Source of the DNA: an uncultured Leucothrix sp.
Lineage (GTDB): Bacteria > Pseudomonadota > Gammaproteobacteria > Thiotrichales > Thiotrichaceae
Length of the DNA stretch: 6,569 nt
Direction: 5' to 3'
Assembly (NCBI GenBank): GCA_938004025.1
Contig: CALKXC010000323.1
Span: 1 to 6,569 of the forward strand
The notes under the pieces are model-generated. The model was not told the DNA's origin and made no database searches. It was given only the letters and a program-made list of their open reading frames with translations. Shown in pieces: positions 1-5,544 of the stretch. A program made the translations under genes and the position numbers. Each line of letters begins with the position of its first letter. Position 1 is the stretch's first letter.

Positions 1-48
1 TTTTTCTCCTGAACGCCGGGATCTTTTTCGAAGCTTAATGCTTCTTTT

Positions 49-52
49 GAGG
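49..52 (+). promoter_or_regulatory. Ribosome binding site of the creatinase gene
   Basis: GAGG lies five bases before the ATG at 58, a near-ideal Shine-Dalgarno position, and it fixes this start. No convincing promoter is visible in the 57 bases available, so the promoter is probably left of the window. Confidence 0.7.
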
Positions 53-57
53 TCACT

Positions 58-1275
58 ATGACAATATCTACACGCACCAACTTCCTACGCTTCCATAATG
101 GTGAGCAGTCAGTTTTACAATTCTCTAATGAGGAATATGAGCAGCGCTTAAGCGGTCTTCGCCGCATTATGGCTGAGCACAATATTGACTCCGTTGTCTT
201 TAGCTCAATGCACAACATCGCTTATTACTCTGGTTTTTTATATTGTGCTTTTGGTCGCCCCTACGCCTGCGTAGTAACAGCCACTGAAAGCGTCACTATC
301 AGTGCTGGAATCGACGCTGGTCAACCTTGGAGGCGTTGCCACGGCGACAATATTACTTACACCGACTGGACTCGTGATAACTATTGGCGCGCTATTGAGT
401 CGGTAACTGGCAGCGGTCAGCTCATTGCCTACGAACGCGACCACATGACGTTGCTGCAGTTAGACAAGCTGAATCACTTCCTGAAACCTGCTGACATCAT
501 TGATGTATCCGACCTTACAATGCAGCAGCGCATGCATAAGTCACCAGCAGAAATTGAGCTGATAAAGCACGGCGCAGCAGTTGCTGATGTGGGTGGTTTT
601 GCCATTCGTGACGCGATCAAAATTGGTACGCGCGAAATTGATGTTGCAATGGCCGGTCGTGACGCAATGGAGTTAGAAATTGCCAAGCGTTTTCCGGATG
701 CAGAATACCGCGATACTTGGGTGTGGTTTCAGTCAGGTTTAAACACAGATGGTGCTCACAACCCTGTCACTTCACGCAAGTTAGAACACGGCGATATCTT
801 GTCATTGAATACTTTCCCAATGATCAGTGGCTACTACACGGCGCTTGAGCGCACTTTGTTTGTTGGCGAAGCTGATGATGCCAGCATGAAAGTTTGGGAA
901 GCTAATATTGGTGCACATGAGCTGGGTATCAGCTTGATCAAATCAGGCGCTACCTGTTCAGGAATTACCGCAGAGATTAATGACTTCTTTGCAGAGCGTG
1001 ATTTGTTGCAATACCGCTCATTTGGTTACGGTCACAGCTTTGGTGTGCTGTCGCACTACTACGGTCGTGAAGCAGGCCTTGAGCTACGTGAAGATATCGA
1101 TACAGCACTCGTACCGGGTATGGTGGTTTCAATGGAGCCGATGTTAACGATTCCAGATGGGCAGGCCGCTGCCGGCGGTTACCGTGAGCACGATATTTTA
1201 GTAGTTGGTGAAGACAGCTCAGAAAATATTACGAAGTATCCTTATGGACCAGAATTTAACGTGGTTCCAGTTTAA
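58..1275 (+). CDS. Creatinase (creatine amidinohydrolase, EC 3.5.3.3), M24 fold
   Basis: This is a complete 405-residue cytosolic enzyme expected to hydrolyse creatine to sarcosine and urea. From memory it aligns end to end with Pseudomonas putida creatinase (about 403 residues). Highly similar blocks are FLYC.FGRPYA (60-70), QPWRR (89-93), FQSGLNTDGAHNPVT (224-238), GYYTALERTLF (258-268), QYRSFGYGHSFG (318-329), SHYYGREAGLELREDID (332-348) and GYREHDI (374-380). Residues matching the known active site are present: Phe65, Arg67, catalytic His234, Tyr260, Glu264, Arg337, Glu360 and His378. The N-terminal domain (about 1-160) precedes the pita-bread catalytic domain (about 161-405). Creatinase shares the aminopeptidase fold but does not use the metal centre. 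The ATG at 58 is supported by GAGG at 49-52, five bases upstream, and by the family length. Related M24 enzymes such as ectoine hydrolase or prolidase fit less well. No sarcosine or urea catabolism gene is visible nearby. Confidence 0.93.
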   Translation: MTISTRTNFLRFHNGEQSVLQFSNEEYEQRLSGLRRIMAEHNIDSVVFSSMHNIAYYSGFLYCAFGRPYACVVTATESVTISAGIDAGQPWRRCHGDNITYTDWTRDNYWRAIESVTGSGQLIAYERDHMTLLQLDKLNHFLKPADIIDVSDLTMQQRMHKSPAEIELIKHGAAVADVGGFAIRDAIKIGTREIDVAMAGRDAMELEIAKRFPDAEYRDTWVWFQSGLNTDGAHNPVTSRKLEHGDILSLNTFPMISGYYTALERTLFVGEADDASMKVWEANIGAHELGISLIKSGATCSGITAEINDFFAERDLLQYRSFGYGHSFGVLSHYYGREAGLELREDIDTALVPGMVVSMEPMLTIPDGQAAAGGYREHDILVVGEDSSENITKYPYGPEFNVVPV

Positions 1276-1304
1276 GCAGGTAGACTCTGTGGTTTAGAGT
1301 AAAC

Positions 1305-1336
1305 GATGGCAGTCTTGATATATTCAGACTGCCATC
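1305..1336. terminator. Stem-loop between convergent genes, probable bidirectional terminator
   Basis: GATGGCAGTCT (1305-1315) and AGACTGCCATC (1326-1336) form a perfect 11-bp stem with a 10-base loop. It sits 29 bases after the creatinase stop and 6 bases beyond the stop of the minus-strand GGDEF-EAL gene. The flanks are A/T-rich (ATTAAATTAA on one side, GTAAAC on the other) but there is no long U-tract for either strand. Position and symmetry suggest termination of both transcripts; the weak U-tract is the main reservation. Confidence 0.7.
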
Positions 1337-1342
1337 ATTAAA

Positions 1343-3310
1343 TTAAGCGGGCACAGGTTTTGCCAAAGCAATCGTAGGGTCAGCCTTCTTACTGATAAGG
1401 TCTATGAACTCAAGGCTTGGCACGGCAGTAGACCAAAGATATCCCTGACCATAATCACAATCTAGCGACGCGATTACTTCGCGCTCAGCATCCGTTTCTA
1501 TGCCTTCAGCTACCACTTTCATATCCAATTCTTTGGCCATTTTTACAACAGCGTTCACCACAACACGTCGATCTTTCAACTGATCGATCTGGGTAATCAG
1601 CCCTCGATCAAGCTTCAATACATCAATTTTTAGCTGGGTTAAATAAGCAATATTCGAATAGCCTGTCCCGAAGTCATCAATGGCTAAAACAACACCCAGT
1701 TTTTTTAATGCGGCCAGCTGCTTTTTTACCAAAGGTTCTTCAGTAATTAACGAATACTCGGTGAGCTCAATTTCTAATAGTCCAGGGGGCAGGTCGTTTT
1801 CTTCTAGCGCATCAACGACTATTTGATAAAAACCTGATCGGGTCAATTGCAATGCGGATACGTTAACCGCCACTTTGATCACCTTTCCTGATTCTCGCCA
1901 TGCTTTACAGGCGCGGCAAGCCTCACTCAACACCCAAGACCCGATACTATGAATCAACTCAGTTGATTCAATAATGGGAATAAACTCACCCGGCCCAATG
2001 CCATTATCGTTACCTCTATTCCAACGAATTAAAGCTTCAGCACTATCAATTTCATTGGTTTGTAAGTTTATTTTGGGTTGAAAATAAACGTCTAATAAAT
2101 TATTACTTAGGGCGCTTTCTAAAGAACTTACAATCGTTAAATTGCGCATGTATTCGCGATGCAGCTTATCCGAATAGAGGTGATAGTTATTTTTGCCTGC
2201 CTGCTTAGCTTGATACATCGCCATATCAGCTTTTTTACACAAATCACTGAAGCTGAGTAACCCGTCGTTAGCAACCATAATGCCTATTGACGCAGTAATT
2301 TTAGCCTCTGTCACCAATGTAAAATGTGGCTTGCGCAAAGACTTCATAATATCGACTGCAAAGCCCTCGATATCAAAGCCATGCTGAACAGGCAAAGCAA
2401 GCACGAACTCATCACCACCAAATCGACAAACAAAGCCCTTGTTGAAAACAAGCTCAGCTAAACGCTTGCTGATGGTGATTAGCAGTTGGTCTCCTGCATG
2501 ATGATCAAATAAATCATTAATGCTTTTAAAATTATCTAAGTCGATAAAATATATAACGAAGGATTCATTTTTGAAGTCCACCCCTTTTAATAAATCTTGA
2601 TAAGCCGACTCTGACCCCATTCTATTCAATGACCCTGTCAGAGCATCACAATTTGCAAGCTTGCGAATCGTATCTTGGGATTCCAACACTCGTTTATTTT
2701 CTAGCTTTAGCTCATCGAAAGAGTTTCTTAATAGCCCACCGAATATCCAACAAATGTACCCCGCAAGGGTACTCAGTACCAATGCACTGATTAATCTTGG
2801 CACTCCCTCAATCAGCATTCCATCAGGTGGAGGAAACCAACCATAGATATGATTGACGCCCATGAAAATAATCACAACAGATAAAAAGCTACAAATGGAT
2901 AGGAAAGCAAGTTTGCGAGCAAAAAGAGCCGCGAAGATAAATAAGATTGGAAAACTGAGTAATAGCGTGCTGTGCAAGCCCCCTTCGAACCAAGTGGTAA
3001 AGGCCATGATAATTGCCCATGCCCACAAGAAAGAAGTCATGACTTTATTATCTTGCCCCTGACCAAGTCTAGAGTAGAGTACTGCGGTAATGACGATTCC
3101 GATAATGAAGGCGATGAAGTCAAGCCGGAAATATAAAAGGTTGTGGCTATCAAATAACTGATCACCGAACAGAATCAGGTTAAGAATCCCGCCGATGGCA
3201 GCGATTATCGTGCCAATAAAAAACTGGCGAAATCGATCGCTGAAGATTTTATTATCTTCTTGGAATAATCCTGACTTTTCTCTTGTTTGCATATTTCTTA
3301 ATACCAACAT
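1343..3310 (-). CDS. Membrane-anchored GGDEF-EAL cyclic di-GMP protein
   Basis: This 655-residue inner-membrane protein is predicted to make and/or break cyclic di-GMP. An N-terminal sensor region (about 27-195) holds roughly six hydrophobic segments, near 28-48, 61-80, 90-108, 113-130, 132-153 and 170-194. I do not recognise it as a named sensor family. A short charged helix (about 196-217) leads to the GGDEF domain (about 218-378), with LTG at 224-226, DLDNFKSIND at 257-266 and an intact GGDEF at 298-302. The usual RxxD inhibitory site nine residues before it reads FNKG. The EAL domain (about 392-640) keeps every expected catalytic residue with the known spacing: Glu425 (EAL), Asn483, Glu515, Asp545, Asp546, Lys566, Glu602 and Gln622. 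The phosphodiesterase is therefore very probably active and the cyclase plausibly so. The first ATG (3310) has no Shine-Dalgarno sequence; ATG at 3292 (Met7) has a weak AAGA upstream and is an equally good start. Confidence 0.92.
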   Translation of the reverse strand: MLVLRNMQTREKSGLFQEDNKIFSDRFRQFFIGTIIAAIGGILNLILFGDQLFDSHNLLYFRLDFIAFIIGIVITAVLYSRLGQGQDNKVMTSFLWAWAIIMAFTTWFEGGLHSTLLLSFPILFIFAALFARKLAFLSICSFLSVVIIFMGVNHIYGWFPPPDGMLIEGVPRLISALVLSTLAGYICWIFGGLLRNSFDELKLENKRVLESQDTIRKLANCDALTGSLNRMGSESAYQDLLKGVDFKNESFVIYFIDLDNFKSINDLFDHHAGDQLLITISKRLAELVFNKGFVCRFGGDEFVLALPVQHGFDIEGFAVDIMKSLRKPHFTLVTEAKITASIGIMVANDGLLSFSDLCKKADMAMYQAKQAGKNNYHLYSDKLHREYMRNLTIVSSLESALSNNLLDVYFQPKINLQTNEIDSAEALIRWNRGNDNGIGPGEFIPIIESTELIHSIGSWVLSEACRACKAWRESGKVIKVAVNVSALQLTRSGFYQIVVDALEENDLPPGLLEIELTEYSLITEEPLVKKQLAALKKLGVVLAIDDFGTGYSNIAYLTQLKIDVLKLDRGLITQIDQLKDRRVVVNAVVKMAKELDMKVVAEGIETDAEREVIASLDCDYGQGYLWSTAVPSLEFIDLISKKADPTIALAKPVPA

Positions 3311-3378
3311 CGTAATTTGGATAGGCGCTTAAACGAAATATGTTCCATACTTATTTATTTTTATAGATTGATTTTTAT

Positions 3379-3397
3379 TCAACAATTATGTTGTTGA
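3379..3397. promoter_or_regulatory. 19-bp dyad in the divergent intergenic region, possible operator
   Basis: TCAACAA (3379-3385) and TTGTTGA (3391-3397) are perfect inverted arms around a 5-base spacer, TTATG. The dyad lies in the 172-bp region between the GGDEF-EAL gene and phoB, where the minus-strand promoter is expected: TATAAA, read on the minus strand at 3365-3360, is a candidate -10 just downstream of it. No U-tract follows, so an operator fits better than a terminator. The sequence is AT-rich, and the protein that would bind it is unknown. Confidence 0.35.
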
Positions 3398-3470
3398 TTA
3401 TTACCATTGTCTACTAATTTATTCCACCAACTTCAAAGCGTGACAAAACCCATAGCAAAGTGTTTTAGCT

Positions 3471-3476
3471 TATAAT
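3471..3476 (+). promoter_or_regulatory. TATAAT, candidate -10 of phoB
   Basis: A perfect TATAAT ends only six bases before the phoB ATG at 3483. Normal spacing would start the transcript at or within a base or so of that ATG, giving an essentially leaderless message. No good -35 lies 16-18 bases upstream (the position reads ACCCAT), which is what an activator-dependent promoter would look like. A two-repeat Pho box is not evident at the expected place. It may be a chance match, with the real promoter further upstream. Confidence 0.4.
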
Positions 3477-3482
3477 CAGGAT

Positions 3483-4199
3483 ATGGCAAACAAGACGAAA
3501 TTAGCAGATTCATTGACCCAAAAGACAATCCTTTGTGTGGAAGACGAAGCCTCAATTAGAGACATGCTTCGCTTTTCCCTTGAGCGAGAAGGTTACCGTG
3601 TAGAAGGGGCAGAAAACAGGCTTGAAATGTCGGAATCAATCAGTCGACAACGCCCTGACCTCATTCTTATGGACTGGATGCTTCCTGACGCCAGCGGACC
3701 ACAACTAGTTAAAGAATTGCGCAGTGAATCTTATACCCGCGACATCCCGATTATCATGCTGACGGCAAAAGCTGACGAGCAGGATATGATTAAAGGCTTA
3801 GATTCTGGTGCTGACGATTATGTGACTAAACCTGTTTCTTTAAAGTCACTCAATGCCAGAATAAAAGCGTTACTAAGACGCGCAGAAGCTTTCAATCCCG
3901 ATGATTCAATCAGCTATGACAGGCTTAACTTAAACCTTGCTAGCCAGACGCTCAGTATTGATGACATGCAAATATCCCTAGGCTCAACTGAGCTAAAACT
4001 GCTTAAATTCTTCATGCAATCACCTGAGCGAATTTTCAGCCGTGCACAATTGTTGGATCATGTCTGGGGCCAAAATAACTACCTCGACGAGCGTACCGTT
4101 GACGTGCATATCTTAAGACTTCGCAAGTTATTAAAGCCCAATGCGGCTGATCACCTTATCAAAACAGTGCGTGGCAGTGGCTATAAATTCTCAGTTTAG
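3483..4199 (+). CDS. phoB: Phosphate regulon response regulator PhoB
   Basis: This 238-residue cytoplasmic transcription factor of the OmpR/PhoB family should activate Pho-regulon promoters when phosphorylated under phosphate limitation. The receiver domain (about 14-132) has acidic pocket Glu20-Asp21, phosphoacceptor Asp64 in LILMDWMLP, Thr94 in MLTAK and Lys116 in TKP. The winged-helix domain (about 145-236) carries FKLL-like ELKLLKFFM (170-178), PERIFSRAQLLDHVWG (181-196) and RTVDVHILRLRKLL (204-217), ending TVRGSGYKFSV. These blocks match E. coli PhoB (229 residues) more closely than other family members such as OmpR or KdpE. One arginine of the E. coli HIRRLRK segment is leucine here (Leu211). 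The start gives about 11 extra N-terminal residues, and its CAGG at 3477-3480 is only two bases from the ATG, so the start is uncertain; there is no other ATG before residue 28. phoR does not follow; pstS does, 114 bases downstream. Confidence 0.92.
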   Translation: MANKTKLADSLTQKTILCVEDEASIRDMLRFSLEREGYRVEGAENRLEMSESISRQRPDLILMDWMLPDASGPQLVKELRSESYTRDIPIIMLTAKADEQDMIKGLDSGADDYVTKPVSLKSLNARIKALLRRAEAFNPDDSISYDRLNLNLASQTLSIDDMQISLGSTELKLLKFFMQSPERIFSRAQLLDHVWGQNNYLDERTVDVHILRLRKLLKPNAADHLIKTVRGSGYKFSV

Positions 4200-4225
4200 C
4201 CTTCCCCCAAAATTTAAACCGTTCT

Positions 4226-4243
4226 TGTCATAAAGCTGTCATA
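4226..4243 (+). promoter_or_regulatory. Pho box (PhoB binding site) of pstS
   Basis: Two perfect TGTCATA repeats at 4226-4232 and 4237-4243 start 11 bases apart, which is the consensus PhoB direct-repeat geometry. The site replaces a -35 element and stands nine bases before the -10. The PhoB made from the gene immediately upstream is the expected ligand. Confidence 0.9.
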
Positions 4244-4252
4244 TTTACGGTT

Positions 4253-4258
4253 CATAAT
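4253..4258 (+). promoter_or_regulatory. -10 element of the PhoB-dependent pstS promoter
   Basis: CATAAT matches TATAAT at five of six positions and lies nine bases after the second Pho-box repeat, as in known PhoB-activated promoters. Transcription would start near 4265, giving a leader of about 50 bases before the pstS ATG. No consensus -35 is present, as expected for this promoter class. Confidence 0.75.
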
Positions 4259-4313
4259 CCTCCCCATCAACTATTGATCCTTGTCTATTGAGAAACAATT
4301 GAGAGAGAGAAAA

Positions 4314-5351
4314 ATGAAAAAACTACCGCTAATTATCGCATCAGGAATTGTCGCTTCGGCCTTTACTTCTGTCGCTTCTGCGCGCGACTATATTGAAGTT
4401 GTTGGTTCTTCTACCGTTTATCCTTTTTCAACCGTTGTTGCTGAAACCTTTGGTAACAAAACTAAATTTAAAACCCCAAAAATCGAATCAACCGGTACGG
4501 GTGGGGGGATGAAATTATTCTGTAGTGGAACAGGCGTTAACACCCCTGATATTACTAACGCTTCACGCCGTATTAAAAAGAGCGAGTTTGATTCTTGCCA
4601 AGAAAATGGCGTGAAAGAAATTTTAGAAATTCAGGTTGGCTTTGACGGTATTGCGATTGCCAATTCAAATGCTGCGCCACAGATGAAACTAACCCGAAAA
4701 GACTTATTTTTGGCACTTGCCGCTAAGGTTCCTGGTGCTAAAGAAGGTGAGTTAGTGGCTAATCCTTACCAGACTTGGAAAGACGTGAACCCTGCCCTAC
4801 CTGCAACAAAAATTGAAGTTATTGGCCCTCCTCCGACTTCAGGAACTCGCGATGCATTTGTTGAGCTCGCACTTGAAGGCGGTTGCGATACTTTTAAGTT
4901 TATTAAAGCGCTAAAAAAGACGGATAAGAACCTTCACAAAGAGACCTGTCACGCGGTACGTGAAGACGGCTTCTACGTTGAAGCAGGCGAAAACGACAAT
5001 TTGATTGTCCAGAAGCTTGAAAAGAACCCTGACGCACTAGGAATCTTTGGGTTTAGTTTCCTTGATCAGAACTCAGACAAAGTGCAAGGCTCAAATATTG
5101 ACGGTGTTGATATTTCTTTTGAAAGCATTGCCGATGGTTCCTACACCGTCTCACGCCCACTTTACTTCTACGTCAAGTCAGCTCACGTCGGCAAAATTCC
5201 AGGGATTGCTGAGTTCCTAACTGAATTCGTCGATGAAGAGTCATTTGGTGAAGAAGGCTATCTGACAGATAAAGGTCTGATCCCAATGCCTGAAGAAGAT
5301 CGTGAGATGATCCGCGATAATGCCAAGTCTTTAAAAGCGCTATCGTTGTAA
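4314..5351 (+). CDS. pstS: Phosphate ABC transporter periplasmic binding protein PstS
   Basis: This 345-residue precursor is the high-affinity phosphate receptor that delivers phosphate to the PstCAB importer. A signal peptide has a KK n-region (2-3), a hydrophobic core (about 4-20) and a likely signal-peptidase-I cut after SVASA (19-23), before Arg24-Asp. Phosphate-binding segments typical of the family follow: GSSTVYP (31-37), STGTGGG (59-65) with SGTG (71-74), TNASRRIK (81-88), DGIAIA (111-116) and PPTSGTRDAF (173-182). Four cysteines in the mature part (70, 95, 191, 212) could form two disulfides. The frame stays open upstream to a TTG at 4281, but the ATG at 4314 is preferred: it begins the signal peptide and follows a purine-rich GAGAGAGAGA (4301-4310). 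The gene is controlled by the Pho box upstream and is followed by a stem-loop before pstC. The SphX-like or generic PstS subgroup cannot be separated here. Confidence 0.93.
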   Translation: MKKLPLIIASGIVASAFTSVASARDYIEVVGSSTVYPFSTVVAETFGNKTKFKTPKIESTGTGGGMKLFCSGTGVNTPDITNASRRIKKSEFDSCQENGVKEILEIQVGFDGIAIANSNAAPQMKLTRKDLFLALAAKVPGAKEGELVANPYQTWKDVNPALPATKIEVIGPPPTSGTRDAFVELALEGGCDTFKFIKALKKTDKNLHKETCHAVREDGFYVEAGENDNLIVQKLEKNPDALGIFGFSFLDQNSDKVQGSNIDGVDISFESIADGSYTVSRPLYFYVKSAHVGKIPGIAEFLTEFVDEESFGEEGYLTDKGLIPMPEEDREMIRDNAKSLKALSL

Positions 5352-5365
5352 GGATGACCGCACTA

Positions 5366-5395
5366 CCTGAGTATTGCCCAATGGTAATACTCAGG
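5366..5395 (+). terminator. Stem-loop after pstS, possible partial terminator or mRNA 3' stabiliser
   Basis: CCTGAGTATT (5366-5375) pairs perfectly with AATACTCAGG (5386-5395). A G-U pair and two C-G pairs extend it inward to 13 pairs closing a CAAT tetraloop. It lies 14 bases after the pstS stop. The following CTCTTTAAC is only a weak U-tract, so partial termination or protection of the pstS message from 3' decay is likelier than complete termination. Either would give more PstS than membrane components. Confidence 0.6.
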
Positions 5396-5419
5396 CTCTT
5401 TAACATAAGAAAGTGTTTG

Positions 5420-5477
5420 TTCTGGACTGAGTCAACCTATGCACCATAAAATAATAAACGGATGGCTCAGACCAGAG
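5420..5477 (+). repeat. Long imperfect inverted repeat in the pstS-pstC gap
   Basis: The 18-base arms at 5420-5437 (TTCTGGACTGAGTCAACC) and 5460-5477 (GGATGGCTCAGACCAGAG) pair with 14 Watson-Crick pairs, two G-U pairs and two A-A mismatches, around a 22-base AT-rich loop. No U-tract follows, so it does not look like an intrinsic terminator. It is probably an RNA structure in the pstS-pstC transcript. Its CTGAG/CTCAG core also occurs in the arms of the hairpin just upstream. Confidence 0.6.
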
Positions 5478-5509
5478 CAAATATTCAATGAAACTTAATA
5501 ACTCGGCAG

Positions 5510-5515
5510 TATAAT
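5510..5515 (+). promoter_or_regulatory. TATAAT, possible internal promoter for pstC
   Basis: A perfect TATAAT lies 29 bases before the pstC ATG. The -35 is weak: TTCAAT at 5484-5489 would need a 20-base spacer. Degenerate 11-base-spaced repeats (TTCAATG at 5484, TTAATAA at 5495) sit where a Pho box would, but match its consensus poorly. It could give low constitutive pstC transcription independent of pstS. Confidence 0.3.
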
Positions 5516-5532
5516 CGCCTCGATGTCGAAGC

Positions 5533-5536
5533 AGGA
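5533..5536 (+). promoter_or_regulatory. Ribosome binding site of pstC
   Basis: AGGA ends eight bases before the ATG at 5545 and supports that start over an out-of-frame ATG at 5523. Confidence 0.6.
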
Positions 5537-5544
5537 CCGCAAGT

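Noticed and set aside
30..48. Small hairpin GAAGC-TTAAT-GCTTC followed by TTTT upstream of the creatinase gene
   Set aside because: The stem is only 5 bp with four Ts and it abuts the ribosome binding site; too weak to call a terminator or attenuator.
1284..1300. ACTCT/AGAGT mini-stem just after the creatinase stop
   Set aside because: It is only 5 bp, and the much stronger 11-bp hairpin immediately downstream explains termination.
2661..3062. Plus-strand open frames of 61 and 69 codons opposite the membrane region of the GGDEF-EAL gene
   Set aside because: The products are low in recognisable features and are the mirror of codons for hydrophobic segments; no start signals.
4271..4302. Repeated CTATTGA/CAATTGA in the pstS leader (4271, 4285, 4296)
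   Set aside because: The copies are short, unevenly spaced (14 and 11 bases) and AT-rich; chance is the simplest explanation.
4281..4313. TTG 4281 as an upstream start for pstS adding 11 residues
   Set aside because: It would put charged residues before a complete signal peptide and has no clear Shine-Dalgarno sequence; ATG 4314 fits the family.
5173..5406. Minus-strand open frames over pstS and pstC (5173-5406, 5865-6192) and over the creatinase gene (238-686)
   Set aside because: They lie opposite strongly conserved genes and have no recognisable domain or start signal; they are antisense shadows.
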